From: Actinocrinis sp046724665
GTDB lineage: Bacteria > Actinomycetota > Actinomycetes > Streptomycetales > Catenulisporaceae
DNA: 35,663 nt
Assembly (NCBI GenBank): GCA_046724665.1
Contig: JBKOWZ010000187.1
Location: 1 to 35,663 of the forward strand
Reading direction: 5' to 3'
The notes beneath the pieces are model-generated. The model saw only the letters and a list, made by a program, of their open reading frames with translations, made no database searches and was not told where the DNA came from. Shown here one piece after another: positions 24,453 to 33,176 of this stretch. Positions within the stretch are counted from its first letter, which is position 1. Each line of letters starts with the position of its first letter. A program made the position numbers and the translations under genes.

Positions 24453-25256
24453 TTAGAAGGCTGAGTTCGCGGACCAGTGTGCGAGCAGCGCGCTGTCGCC
24501 GAGCAGGTCCAGCGCCGGGTCGCCGGCCTTGCGCCGTCCGTACATGAACAGCGCCAGGTCGGCCGCGCGGCCGCGCACCGCGGCCGCGCCCTTGACGTGG
24601 GCGTGCGACCAGCGGAAGCCCTCAGGCTCCAGGGTGATCAGCCACTCGCCGGGCAGGCCGGAGCCGTCCAGGTCGGTGGCGTGCAGGTGGATCGTCTCGC
24701 CGTCGCCGCGCAGGTCGCGCACCTGCGGCCGGAAGAAGTCGGCGTACGGCAGGTTCTCCAGCAGTTCGTCGATCGCGTCCACGGCCACGGCCGGCTCGAT
24801 CCGGCTGGCCACCCCGGCGGCGCGCTCGGCGTCGGTGCGGTGGATCGTCGTCTCGTGCAGCATCCGGCGCACCCAGAAGCGCACGTGCTTGTCCGGGGTC
24901 CAGGAGTACATCGGCGCGTCGGCGTCCGCGGCCCGCAGCACGGCGACCAGTTCCGCGCCGTTGCGCGCGAACCACGCGGGAACCGCCGACCAGTCCGTCG
25001 GCAGCGCGGCGTCGATGGCGCGCTGCGGGATCCGCGTCGGGGTCAGCTGTTCGACCATGGTGCGTACCCACTTGTGGATCAGCGCGACGTGCCGGATCAG
25101 CGCGTGCAGGTCCCAGCCGTCGCAGTGCGGGACCGGGGCGCTCGCGGCGGTCTCGGCAACCAGTTCGGTGATGCGGCGGATCTCGCCGTCCAGCAGGTCG
25201 ATCGCGGTCTCGTGGCGGACGGTGCGCGGGCGGGGCGACTGGGCGAGGGTGGGCAC
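24453..25256 (-). CDS. Maleylpyruvate isomerase family mycothiol-dependent enzyme (DinB-like fold)
   Basis: 267 aa. The N-terminal four-helix metal-binding domain shows CDGWDLHALIRHVA (His56) and MLHETTIHRTDAE, which together supply the His/Glu/His metal ligands of the mycothiol-dependent isomerase group. The C-terminal part (GEWLITLEPEGFRW, AAVRGRAADLALFMYGRR) is the SCP-like domain usual in this family. The real substrate varies and most members are uncharacterised, but the fold implies use of mycothiol, the thiol of actinomycetes. The GTG at 25256 has AAGGAG six bases upstream; the open frame beyond it is intergenic. It is a solitary unit with its own terminator. Confidence 0.85.
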   Translation of the reverse strand: MPTLAQSPRPRTVRHETAIDLLDGEIRRITELVAETAASAPVPHCDGWDLHALIRHVALIHKWVRTMVEQLTPTRIPQRAIDAALPTDWSAVPAWFARNGAELVAVLRAADADAPMYSWTPDKHVRFWVRRMLHETTIHRTDAERAAGVASRIEPAVAVDAIDELLENLPYADFFRPQVRDLRGDGETIHLHATDLDGSGLPGEWLITLEPEGFRWSHAHVKGAAAVRGRAADLALFMYGRRKAGDPALDLLGDSALLAHWSANSAF

Positions 25257-25691
25257 CGGTGGCTCCTTACGTGTTCGTGTTCGGTTGTACGCGGGGTCGC
25301 GGGGATTCGACGGCGCCCTCGCACGACGCTGTCGAGGGGTGCGCCGCCGGCTTTCCCGTCGGCAGGAGCGATCGGCGGCGCCGGGGCGAGTCTGATCGGA
25401 CGCGCCCCGAGGGTGGTAAGGCTGGTGTCCCCGCGGTTCGGGGCGTACATGCCTTCCACGGCGTAGTTCCTTCAAGCTTGCGGCCAACGTGTGTTGAACG
25501 CCACGTGACTTCCGTCTCACAGCACCGCGTGCACCTCTCCTGACCCGGCAGTGATCCGCCAGGCGCGCCCCCGCGTGTCGCGGTCCCCGATCGCCTTAGG
25601 GTGCCTTAGAGCTAGGCGATTCAGGTGATCTTCAGGCAGTCGGCCTAGAGACACCGGCCTAGAGACAACGACAGTGGCGGAGGAGAGTCCG
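25257..25691. other. Divergent intergenic region with a 13-bp direct repeat
   Basis: The 435-bp gap between the isomerase-like gene (minus) and the DMT transporter (plus) shows no convincing gene. CGGCCTAGAGACA occurs twice in a row (25641-25653 and 25655-25667), just before the transporter's ribosome site. GCCTTAG also occurs twice near 25593-25609, inside a loose inverted repeat (25590-25596 with 25614-25620). These are the only candidate control elements I see. Confidence 0.5.
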
Positions 25692-26537
25692 GTGGGATGG
25701 GGCCTCGGGGCCGCGCTGGTGGCGTCCTTGTGCTACGGGGTCGCCTCGGTGCTCCAGGCCGTCGGGGCGCGGCGGGTGGAGCGCGCCGACCAGATCGACC
25801 ACCGGCTGCTGGTCCGGGTGCTCGGCTCGCTGCCGTTCCTGGCCGGCACCGCGCTCGACGCGGTCGGCCTCGGCTTCAACCTGTTCGCGCTGCGCACCCT
25901 GACGCTGTTCACGGTGCAGGCGGTGGTCAACACCAACCTCGCGGTCACCGCGGTGGCCTCGGTCCTGCTGCTGCGCTCGACGCTGGAGCGGCGCGACAAG
26001 GCGGCGGTGGCGGCGGTCGTGTGCGGGCTGGTGCTGCTCGGCCTGGCCTCGGGGCCGGAGGGCACCGGCGCCTTCGACACAGAGCACAGATACGGCCTGC
26101 TGGTGGCGTCGGCGGCGCTGGTGGCCGCGGCGATCATCGTCGCGAACGTCCTCAAGCAGGTGCACCCGGCGGTGCTCGGCGGGCTGGCCGGGTTCCTGTT
26201 CGGGCTGTTCGGGATCTCGGTGCGGGTCGTCCCGTCGCTCGACCCGGGGCGGCTGGCGACCGATCCGGCGGCGTACGCGGCGGTCATCGCCTCGGTGACC
26301 GGGTTCGTGTTCTTCGCCGGCGCGCTGCAACGCGGATCGGTGACCGCGGCGACCGCGGCGCTGGTGGTCGGCGAGACGGCGGTGCCCGCGCTGGTCGGCC
26401 TCATCGCGCTGGGGGACACCACGCGGCACGGTTTCGCGCCGGTCGGCGTGGCGGGCTTCCTGCTGGCGGTCGGCGGCGCGCTCGCGCTCTCCCGATACGG
26501 CGAACTGGCCGAACCCAAGCCGCTGGAGTCGGTCTAG
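25692..26537 (+). CDS. DMT-superfamily (EamA-like) membrane transporter
   Basis: 281 aa, almost entirely hydrophobic, with about nine or ten predicted membrane helices in two halves (first half up to about residue 130, second from VASAALVAAAIIVANVL). The start VGWGLGAALVASLCYGVASVLQAVGARR and the tail GFLLAVGGALALSRYGEL are typical of drug/metabolite transporter family proteins. The GTG at 25692 is preceded by GGAGGAG at a good distance, which favours it over an in-frame GTG at 25674. Substrate and direction are unknown. It stands alone, convergent with dedA. Confidence 0.85.
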   Translation: MGWGLGAALVASLCYGVASVLQAVGARRVERADQIDHRLLVRVLGSLPFLAGTALDAVGLGFNLFALRTLTLFTVQAVVNTNLAVTAVASVLLLRSTLERRDKAAVAAVVCGLVLLGLASGPEGTGAFDTEHRYGLLVASAALVAAAIIVANVLKQVHPAVLGGLAGFLFGLFGISVRVVPSLDPGRLATDPAAYAAVIASVTGFVFFAGALQRGSVTAATAALVVGETAVPALVGLIALGDTTRHGFAPVGVAGFLLAVGGALALSRYGELAEPKPLESV

Positions 26538-26553
26538 CAACGCGGCGGCGGCG

Positions 26554-27246
26554 TCAGCCGATCCGCTGCTGCGGCTGGCCGGGCTCCGGCTCGCCGTGCG
26601 CCTCGGCGGCCATCGCCGCCTCGGTCTCAGCGTCCTTCTTGGCCTGCCGGCGCCGGTGCCACAGGGAGAAGCCGACGCCCGCGACGAGGATCACGCCGAA
26701 CAGGACGTAGCCGGCGGTGTTCGCGTAGCCCTCGACGCGCTCCCACGCGTTGCCCGCCAGATAGCCGATGAGAATGAACGCGGTCGCCCACGTGATGCCG
26801 CCGATCGCGTTCCACAGCAGGAAGGTGCGGTAACGCATCTTCGCCGTGCCGCACAGGCTGGGCACCAGTGCGCGCAGCACCGCCGTCCAGCGTCCGGCGA
26901 ACACCGCGCGCCCGCCGAGCCGGTTGATCAGCTGCTTGCCCTGCACGACGTGCGCCGGTTTGACGAACCGCTTCGGCGCCTTGTCCAGCAGCGCGTCGCC
27001 CCACTTCTTGCCGACCTCGTATCCGGCCGAGTCGCCGAGGATGGCGCCGGCGATCGCGGCCGCGAACACCGCGGCCAGCGGGACCTTGCCCTCGTAGGCC
27101 AGGAAGCCGCCGACCACCACCGCGGTCTCGCCGGGCAGCACGAAGCCGAGGAAGATCGAGGCCTCGAGCGCCGGCAGCAGGAAGACCAGGGCGAGGGCGA
27201 TCCCCGGGTCGAGCTTCAGCAGTTGGTCAACGAGCCAGCCGATCAC
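26554..27246 (-). CDS. DedA family integral membrane protein
   Basis: 230 aa, member of the DedA/SNARE-associated family, linked to membrane homeostasis and lipid-carrier translocation. Landmarks are FLLPALEASIFLGFVLPGET, AAIAGAILGDSAGYEVGKKWGD with the conserved acidic residue, and GRWTAVLRALVPSLCGTAKMRYRTFLLWNAIGG with the conserved arginines. The C-terminal 40 residues after the last helix are charged (RRRQAKKDAETEAAMAAE). The GTG start lies 3 bases after the hisN stop and uses a GGGGGA inside the hisN end, so it is probably cotranscribed with hisN. Confidence 0.9.
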   Translation of the reverse strand: MIGWLVDQLLKLDPGIALALVFLLPALEASIFLGFVLPGETAVVVGGFLAYEGKVPLAAVFAAAIAGAILGDSAGYEVGKKWGDALLDKAPKRFVKPAHVVQGKQLINRLGGRAVFAGRWTAVLRALVPSLCGTAKMRYRTFLLWNAIGGITWATAFILIGYLAGNAWERVEGYANTAGYVLFGVILVAGVGFSLWHRRRQAKKDAETEAAMAAEAHGEPEPGQPQQRIG

Positions 27247-27249
27247 GCG

Positions 27250-28044
27250 TCAGTCCCCCAGGTACGCCAGCAACGAGTCGTGCAGCAGGCCGTTGGATGT
27301 ACAGGCCGAGCCCGCCGCGGGGGAGGGGTCGCCCTCGGTGGAGCTGAACCGCCCGCCCGCCTCGGCGACGATGACCGCGACCGCCGCCATGTCCCACAGC
27401 GACACCTCGGGCTCGGCGGCCAGATCCACCGCGCCCTCGGCGACCAGCATGTGCGACCAGAAATCACCGTACGCCCTGGTACGCCAGCAGGAGCGGGAGA
27501 GCGCGAGGAAGCCGTCGAGCTTGCCGTCCTCCTCCCAGGAGACGACCGAGGAGTAGGCGAACGACGCGTCGTCGAGCAGCCGCACCTTCGAGACCGCCAG
27601 CCGCGTCGCCGAGGACAGCGACCGGCCGCTGTACGCGCCGCCGCCCTTCGAGGCCCACCAGCGGCGGCCGAGCGCGGGCGCCGAGACCACGCCGACGACC
27701 GGCTGAGCGCCCTCCATCAGCGCGATCAGCGTGGCCCAGACCGGCACCCCGCGCACGTAGTTCTTCGTGCCGTCGATCGGGTCGATGACCCAGCGGCGCC
27801 GGGTGAACCCGCTGTTTCCCGGCGTGTCGCCGTACTCCTCGCCGAGCACGGCGTCGCGCGGCCGCGAGCGGCCGAGGGTGGTGCGCAGCAGTTCCTCGGT
27901 GGCCTTGTCGGCGTCGCTGACCGGGGTGAGGTCCGGCTTGGTCTCGACCTTGAGGTCCAGCGCCTTGAACCGCTGCATCGTGACCGAGTCGGCCTGATCC
28001 GCGAGGACGTGCGCCAGTCTCAAGTCGTCGTCATAGCCAGTCAC
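27250..28044 (-). CDS. hisN: Histidinol-phosphatase, inositol-monophosphatase family (HisN)
   Basis: 264 aa. Metal-site motifs of the IMPase superfamily are complete: LGEEYG (Glu69/Glu70), VIDPIDGTKNYV (Asp88, Asp91, Gly92, Thr93) and SLWDMAAVAVIVAEAGG near 215-230. The actinobacterial enzyme dephosphorylates histidinol phosphate in histidine biosynthesis. The assignment to HisN rather than generic inositol monophosphatase rests on overall sequence style and on closeness to rsgA and aroA, an arrangement also seen in other actinomycetes. The start is GTG with a weak ribosome site. Confidence 0.85.
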   Translation of the reverse strand: MTGYDDDLRLAHVLADQADSVTMQRFKALDLKVETKPDLTPVSDADKATEELLRTTLGRSRPRDAVLGEEYGDTPGNSGFTRRRWVIDPIDGTKNYVRGVPVWATLIALMEGAQPVVGVVSAPALGRRWWASKGGGAYSGRSLSSATRLAVSKVRLLDDASFAYSSVVSWEEDGKLDGFLALSRSCWRTRAYGDFWSHMLVAEGAVDLAAEPEVSLWDMAAVAVIVAEAGGRFSSTEGDPSPAAGSACTSNGLLHDSLLAYLGD

Positions 28045-28248
28045 GCGCCCAACCTACCGGTTCATCGGCGCGGCGGGCCGATCGTCGGCCGCGGGGCGCG
28101 CGGCCGCGGCGCGCTCCGGTGGGTGCGGCGGCGCCCTTCCGGTAAGGCCGCGGCCGTGAAATCCTGAGGAAAAGCCGCGCTGAGGCCGATGGGGGATACT
28201 TTCAGCAGGCACTCACCCAGCGCCGGCTGACCGAGGGAGTTGCATACC

Positions 28249-29052
28249 GTGGGCGACGTGGACGGCTTGTCCCGCAACGGTGTCGCGCAGCGCGTCCGGC
28301 CGGTGGCGAAGCCGGTCGAGCAGTACGCGCTCAGACTCGGGGACGACGCGCTGTTGTTCTCCTTCCGGCTCGGCGAGCGCCTCTCGGGCGCGCCGGGCAT
28401 GGACGCGGAACTCGCCCTGGCGAACATCGCGCACGACCTGCGCGGGCAGGCGCGGTTCCTGCTCGCCGCGGCCGGCCAGTCCACCGCGCAGGACGAGGAC
28501 CTGCTGGCGTATCAGCGCAGCGACCGCGAGTACCGCAACGCCTTGATCGTCGAACTGCCGAACCGCGACTTCGCCCACACGATCGTCAGGCTGCTGTTCT
28601 TCTCGGCGTACCAGCGCGTCCTGTACCGCGCGCTCGACCACAGCGCCGACGCGAACCTGGCCGCCTTCGCCGTCAAGGCCCTGCACCAGGCCGAGTACCA
28701 CTTCGAATACTCGGCCGCGTGGACCGTGCGGCTCGGCGACGGCGACGAGGAGAGCCACGACCGCGTGTCCGCCGCCGTCGCGGAGCTGTGGCCTTACACC
28801 GCCGAGCTGTTCGCCGCCGACGACCTGATCGGCGCCCTGGTATCGGAGGGCGTCACCGCCGATCCGGTCGTCCTGCACGGCGAGTGGAGCGAGCAGGTCG
28901 GCGCGGTGCTCGCGCAGGCCACCCTCGGCGTGGCGCCGACCGGCGCCTACCGGCCGAGCGGCGGCCGCGCGGGGGTGCACACCGGAGCGCTCGGCGATCT
29001 GCTGCGCCGGATGCGGACCTTCCGCCGTGCGCATCCCGGTGCCGCCTGGTGA
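28249..29052 (+). CDS. paaC: Phenylacetyl-CoA epoxidase subunit PaaC, solitary
   Basis: 267 aa, ferritin-like helical protein of the PaaC family. Recognisable stretches are YALRLGDDALLFSFRLGERLSGAPGMDAELALANIAHDLRGQAR, DLLAYQRSDREYRNALIVELPNRDFAHTIVRLLFFSAYQ, KALHQAEYHFEYSAAWTVRLGDG and AAVAELWPYTAELF. In the PaaABCE monooxygenase PaaC is the structural partner of catalytic PaaA. Here no paaA, B, D or E is adjacent; the next gene is convergent, and the upstream gene (hisN) is divergent. The GTG at 28249 with GGGAG 9 bases upstream is preferred to a TTG at 28240. It may serve a complex encoded elsewhere or a different role. Confidence 0.88.
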   Translation: MGDVDGLSRNGVAQRVRPVAKPVEQYALRLGDDALLFSFRLGERLSGAPGMDAELALANIAHDLRGQARFLLAAAGQSTAQDEDLLAYQRSDREYRNALIVELPNRDFAHTIVRLLFFSAYQRVLYRALDHSADANLAAFAVKALHQAEYHFEYSAAWTVRLGDGDEESHDRVSAAVAELWPYTAELFAADDLIGALVSEGVTADPVVLHGEWSEQVGAVLAQATLGVAPTGAYRPSGGRAGVHTGALGDLLRRMRTFRRAHPGAAW

Positions 29053-29078
29053 CGCGTCGCGCGCCGGCCTGCTGAGTT

Positions 29079-30401
29079 CTACGCCCGCGAAGAGAAGAGC
29101 GGCGGCTTCCTGCCGACCTGCCAGTCGCCGCCGCCACTGACATTGCCGAAACCGCCGTCGGACGGTCCCGGGCCGGGCCTCGGGGTCTGACGCTGCGGCA
29201 GCTTCTCCCCGGAGGAGATCACCTTGCGCGCCGTCGCGGCCCGCTCCTGCCGCTTCTGCCCGAGGAAGATGTCGGTCTGCTCGGAGAACGCGTCGAACCG
29301 TATTCGGTTGCCCGGCACCTCGAGTTCGCTGAGCCTGGCCAGCGTCGCGCGCACCATCGCGGCGGAGCCGGAGACGCAGAAGTCGTGCTCGTTCCAGTTG
29401 AACCGGTCCGCGCCGTGCCGGGCCAGCACGTCGGGCAGCATGCCGCGCTCGCCCTGGTAGCCGTTGTCGTGCGAGACGCAGGGCACGACCTTCAACCACG
29501 GGGCGCGCTCGCGCAGCGCTTCGAACTGCGGCAGCGCGTAAAGGTCGCCCGGCGTGCGTACGCCGTAGTAGACCGCCACCTGCCGGTTGGTGTTCCAGCG
29601 CGTCATGTCCTGCGCGATGGCGAGCATCGGCGCTATGCCGGTGCCGCCTCCGACCAGCAGCACGTCCCGGGTCGAGGTCGTGTCGCACACCATGCCGCCG
29701 ACCGCCGGGCCGAGCTTGAGCGTGTCGCCGAGCCGGGTGTGGTGGACCAGCGCCGTGGAGACCCAGCCGCTGTCGATGGCGCGCACGTGGAAGGTGAGCA
29801 GGCCGTCCTGGCGCGGGGCGTTGGCGATCGAGTAAGGCCGCCAGACCCGGGGCCAGCGCAGCGTTTCGATCGCGGCGTACTGCCCGGCGCGGAACGGGTA
29901 CGGATGGTCCGGCTCGACGGTGATCAGCGCCAGCGAGTCGGAGGGCCGCCGGTGCTCGACGACCCGGCAGGTCCAGAACGGCGGGGTGGTCCTGGACGCA
30001 TCCTCGGCGGCCGAGATCATCGTGTCGGCCAGGAAGCCGAAGGCGGCCGCCCACGAGTCGTCCATCGCCGGGGTCCAGCCCGGCTTGGCGAACCGCTTCA
30101 TCGCGGCGACCAGGCAGCGGCCGACCGTCTCGTAGTGCTCGGGCCGCACGCCGAACTTGCGGTGGTCCCGGCCGAGCTGGCGCAGGTACTCCACCATGCT
30201 CTGCGGGTCGTGCACCTGGTGCACCACCTTGACCAGCGCGCCGAGCAGCCGGTCGCGCTGGGCGTCCATCATCGGCGGGAACATGTCGCGCAGCGCGGGA
30301 TCCTCGAGGAACAGCAGCGCGTAGAAGTGCCCCGCGACCTTCCCGGCGCTCTCCTCCACGAGGGCGAAGGACTCCTGGATCAGCCGTGGATCGAGTGGCA
30401 T
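29079..30401 (-). CDS. Flavohemoglobin-like protein (globin plus FAD/NAD(P)H reductase) with a C-terminal tail
   Basis: 440 aa. Residues 1-135 are a globin domain (RLIQESFALVEESAGKVAGHFYALLF with the B10 Tyr, then LGRDHRKFGVRPEHYETVG with the probable proximal His). Residues 140-375 are a ferredoxin-reductase-like module: FAD motif RPYSIANAP, NAD(P) motif LLVGGGTGIAP and C-terminal CVSGSAAMVRATL. Flavohemoglobins convert nitric oxide to nitrate. The last 60 residues (from about ARKVISSGEK) are Gly/Pro-rich and outside the family. The ATG has AAGGA upstream. It is convergent with paaC and follows rsgA by 153 bp. Confidence 0.87.
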   Translation of the reverse strand: MPLDPRLIQESFALVEESAGKVAGHFYALLFLEDPALRDMFPPMMDAQRDRLLGALVKVVHQVHDPQSMVEYLRQLGRDHRKFGVRPEHYETVGRCLVAAMKRFAKPGWTPAMDDSWAAAFGFLADTMISAAEDASRTTPPFWTCRVVEHRRPSDSLALITVEPDHPYPFRAGQYAAIETLRWPRVWRPYSIANAPRQDGLLTFHVRAIDSGWVSTALVHHTRLGDTLKLGPAVGGMVCDTTSTRDVLLVGGGTGIAPMLAIAQDMTRWNTNRQVAVYYGVRTPGDLYALPQFEALRERAPWLKVVPCVSHDNGYQGERGMLPDVLARHGADRFNWNEHDFCVSGSAAMVRATLARLSELEVPGNRIRFDAFSEQTDIFLGQKRQERAATARKVISSGEKLPQRQTPRPGPGPSDGGFGNVSGGGDWQVGRKPPLFSSRA

Positions 30402-30525
30402 GAGGGCGGGTCCTTGTCGTATCGGGGATGAACCGCCTCGGCCGGTCAGCCCGTCGCGGCGCCTTCACGCTAGGGCACGACAAGCCGCCCACGGCCGGGA
30501 GTCCGCAAGAAGTCCGCCTACTGAA

Positions 30526-30547
30526 TCAGCTGCCGTATATTAGCTGA
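30526..30547 (-). promoter_or_regulatory. AT-rich inverted repeat upstream of the flavohemoglobin gene
   Basis: TCAGCT (30526-30531) and AGCTGA (30542-30547) flank GCCGTATATT. This is one of the few AT-rich spots in the window. On the minus strand it reads TAATATA, a plausible -10, and the symmetry suggests an operator. It lies at the end of rsgA, about 125 bp before the flavohemoglobin start. Confidence 0.4.
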
Positions 30548-30554
30548 GGCGTCG

Positions 30555-31724
30555 TCAGGGACGCTCCGTCAGCGCCGTGAGCAGGCGTCGGACCGATTCG
30601 ACGCGCGCCGCGAACGCGGCGTGTTCGGCGGCGTCCGGCGGCAGCGCGGCCAGGTGCTCGTCGAGGGCGCAGTCCGGCGCGTCGGCGCCGTGGGTGCAGC
30701 CGCGCGGGCATTCGGCGATGACCGCGGCCAGGTCGGGGAAGCTCTGCACGACTCGGTCCGGGCCGACGTGCGCCAGGCCGAAGGAGCGCACGCCGGGCGT
30801 GTCGATCACCCAGCCGCCCGATCCGCGGCCGGAGTCGCCGTCGCGCAACTGCTCGAGTTCGTCGTCGTCGAAAAGTATCGGCTGGGTCCACGGCGCCGCC
30901 TTGTCCGCGTCGTTCGCGCGGCGGGAACGGGACGGCTCGCGATACTGCGGCAGACGCAGCGCCACCGCCGAGGTCGAGGTGTGCCGGCCGCGCCCCGTGA
31001 CGTCGTTGACGCGGCCGATCGCCCGGTCTGCGTCGGGCACGAGTGCGTTGACGAGCGTGGACTTGCCCACGCCCGAGTGCCCGACCAGGACGCTGATGCG
31101 GCCCGCCAGCGCCGCGCGCAACGCTTCCAGGCCTTCCAGTCCGTCGCCGCGCCGCGTCACCACCGCGGGCACGCCGAGTGCCTCGTACGTGGACAGCAGC
31201 GGTGCCGGGTCGGCGAGGTCGGCCTTGGTCAGGCAGAGCAGCGGATCGAGCCCGGCGTCGAATGCGCCCACGAGACAGCGGTCGATCATCCGGGGCCGCG
31301 GCTCGGGATCGGCCAGCGCGGTCACGATCACCAGTTGGTCCGCGTTGGCGACGATGACCCGCTCGACCGGGTCGGTGTCGTCGGCGCTCCGGCGCAGCAC
31401 GCGCTCACGCGGATGCACGCGCACGACGCGTGCCAGCGCGTCCGGCCCGCCGCGCAGCTCCCCGACCAGCGAAACCCGGTCGCCGACGACGACGCCCTTA
31501 CGGCCCAGCTCCCGCGCCTTCATCGCGGTCACTTCGCGCACACCGCCGTTCTTGCCGCCATCGCCGTCGATCAGGATGGTGAACCGGCCGCGATCCACCG
31601 CGGTGACCATGCCGTCGGCAGCGTCCTCGTGGTCGGGACGCAGTCTCGAGCGAGGACGCGAGCCGCGCGGGTTCGCCCGGATCCGCACGTCGTCCTCGTC
31701 GAAGTCGCGCCCGCGCCTCACCAC
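30555..31724 (-). CDS. rsgA: Ribosome small-subunit-dependent GTPase RsgA
   Basis: 389 aa, circularly permuted GTPase that acts in late 30S maturation. The order is OB-fold (about 40-105), G4 motif TKAD (166-169), G1 GHSGVGKS (215-222), switch region RGRHTSTS, G3 DTPG (308-311), and the zinc knuckle with Cys339, Cys343, His345 and Cys352. An insertion of about 45 charged residues (about 258-302, RRANDADKAAPWTQPILFDD within it) separates G2 from G3, where most RsgA proteins have only a few residues. The start is one of two consecutive GTG codons without a clear ribosome site. It is downstream of aroA in the same direction, 97 bp apart. Confidence 0.92.
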   Translation of the reverse strand: MVRRGRDFDEDDVRIRANPRGSRPRSRLRPDHEDAADGMVTAVDRGRFTILIDGDGGKNGGVREVTAMKARELGRKGVVVGDRVSLVGELRGGPDALARVVRVHPRERVLRRSADDTDPVERVIVANADQLVIVTALADPEPRPRMIDRCLVGAFDAGLDPLLCLTKADLADPAPLLSTYEALGVPAVVTRRGDGLEGLEALRAALAGRISVLVGHSGVGKSTLVNALVPDADRAIGRVNDVTGRGRHTSTSAVALRLPQYREPSRSRRANDADKAAPWTQPILFDDDELEQLRDGDSGRGSGGWVIDTPGVRSFGLAHVGPDRVVQSFPDLAAVIAECPRGCTHGADAPDCALDEHLAALPPDAAEHAAFAARVESVRRLLTALTERP

Positions 31725-31821
31725 GCGGCGGCCGCCGCTATCGACATCGACACCGCTGCTGCGCCGAAGCCTGACGCTCGTTCGAAAGCACGCACCGCCG
31801 ATACCCGGGCCGCCGCCGTGC

Positions 31822-33120
31822 TCACGCCCGGTACTCCGTTCCGGCGAGCATCGCGGCCCAGCGGCCGGGGAAGTCGGGCAGCGTCTTGGCGGTCGTGGCC
31901 ACGTTCTCCACCAGCACCCCCGGCACCGCGAGCCCGATCACCGCGGCGGCGGTGGCCAGCCGGTGGTCCTCGTAGGTGGCGAACTCGCCGCCGCGCAGCG
32001 GCCGCGGGGTGATCACCAGCTCGTCGTCGCCCTCGACCACCTCGCCGCCGAGGTTGTTGATCTCCTTCGCCAGCGCGGCCACCCGATCGGTCTCGTGCAG
32101 CCGGATGTGGCCGATCCCGTGCAGCCGGGACGGCGAGTCGGCCAGCGCGGCGACCGCGGCGACGGTCGGGGTCAGCTCGGCCTCGTTCGACAGGTCGAGG
32201 TCCACGCCGTGCACGCCGCCGTCGCCGGTGACGGTCAGCCCGTCCGGTCCCAGCTCGCAGCGCGCGCCCATCAGCGTGTAGATCTCGCGCAGCCGGTTGC
32301 CGGGCTGCGTGGTGTGCTCGGGCCAGTCGGGCACGGTCACCCGCCCGCCGGTCACCAGCGCGGCGGCGAGGAACGGCGCGGCGTTGGACAGGTCCGGCTC
32401 GATGGTCAGCTCGCGGCCGCGCACCGGCCCCGGCCTCACCGCCCAGCGCAGCGGCTCGTCGTCGTCCACCGAAACCCCGGCGTCGCGCAGCATCTCCAGC
32501 GTCATCTCGATGTGCGGCTGGCTCGGCAGCCGCTCGCCGACGTGCCGCACCTCGACCCCGCGCCGGAAGCGCGGACCGGCCAGCAGCAGCGCGGAGACGA
32601 ATTGCGAGGAGGCCGAGGAGTCGATCTCGACCACGCCGCCGGCCAGCGCGCCCGCGCCGCGCACGGTCAGCGGGAAGTGCCCGGGCCGCGCCCGGTCGTC
32701 CACGTCCGCGCCGAGCACCCGCAGCGCCTCGATCAGCGCGCCGATCGGCCGCTCGTGCGAGCGCGGGTCGCCGTCGAAGTGCACCGGTCCGTCCGCCAGC
32801 GCGGCGAGCGGCAGGGCGAAGCGCATGACGGTCCCGGCGTTGCCGACGTCCACGCTGACGTTCCCGCGCAGCCGTTCCGGCGGCGTGACCCGCCACGAAC
32901 CGTCGGGCAGGTCCTCGATCCCGACGCCGAGCGCCCGCAGCGCCCCGGCCATCAGCGAGCTGTCCCGGCTGCGCAGCGGACGGCGCAGTGTCGAGGGGCC
33001 GTCGGCGAGCGCCGCGAGGATTAGAGCGCGGTTGGTCGCGGACTTCGAGCCGGGAACGGGCACCCGCGCGGTCACCGGTCCGGCGGCGGTCGGTGCGGTC
33101 CAGAGCTCCGAAGTCATCAT
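31822..33120 (-). CDS. aroA: 3-phosphoshikimate 1-carboxyvinyltransferase (EPSP synthase)
   Basis: 432 aa, catalyses the sixth step of the shikimate pathway, transfer of enolpyruvate from PEP to shikimate 3-phosphate. Motifs are VPGSKSATNRALILAALADGP at the N-terminus, VDVGNAGTVMRFALPLAAL with the active-site region, DSSASSQFVSALLL, LSNAAPFLAAALVTGG and KEINNLGGEV followed by YEDHRLATAAAVIGL. Length and domain order are standard. The start is ATG-ATG without a strong ribosome site; 56 bp separate it from the divergent SRAP gene. The aroA–rsgA and SRAP–sigR neighbourhood also occurs in Mycobacterium around sigH. Confidence 0.95.
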   Translation of the reverse strand: MMTSELWTAPTAAGPVTARVPVPGSKSATNRALILAALADGPSTLRRPLRSRDSSLMAGALRALGVGIEDLPDGSWRVTPPERLRGNVSVDVGNAGTVMRFALPLAALADGPVHFDGDPRSHERPIGALIEALRVLGADVDDRARPGHFPLTVRGAGALAGGVVEIDSSASSQFVSALLLAGPRFRRGVEVRHVGERLPSQPHIEMTLEMLRDAGVSVDDDEPLRWAVRPGPVRGRELTIEPDLSNAAPFLAAALVTGGRVTVPDWPEHTTQPGNRLREIYTLMGARCELGPDGLTVTGDGGVHGVDLDLSNEAELTPTVAAVAALADSPSRLHGIGHIRLHETDRVAALAKEINNLGGEVVEGDDELVITPRPLRGGEFATYEDHRLATAAAVIGLAVPGVLVENVATTAKTLPDFPGRWAAMLAGTEYRA

Positions 33121-33176
33121 GTACCAAGGGTAGTGCCGTGCCGGCGATGTCAGTGCGGCGTGGCAGGCTGCATCAC

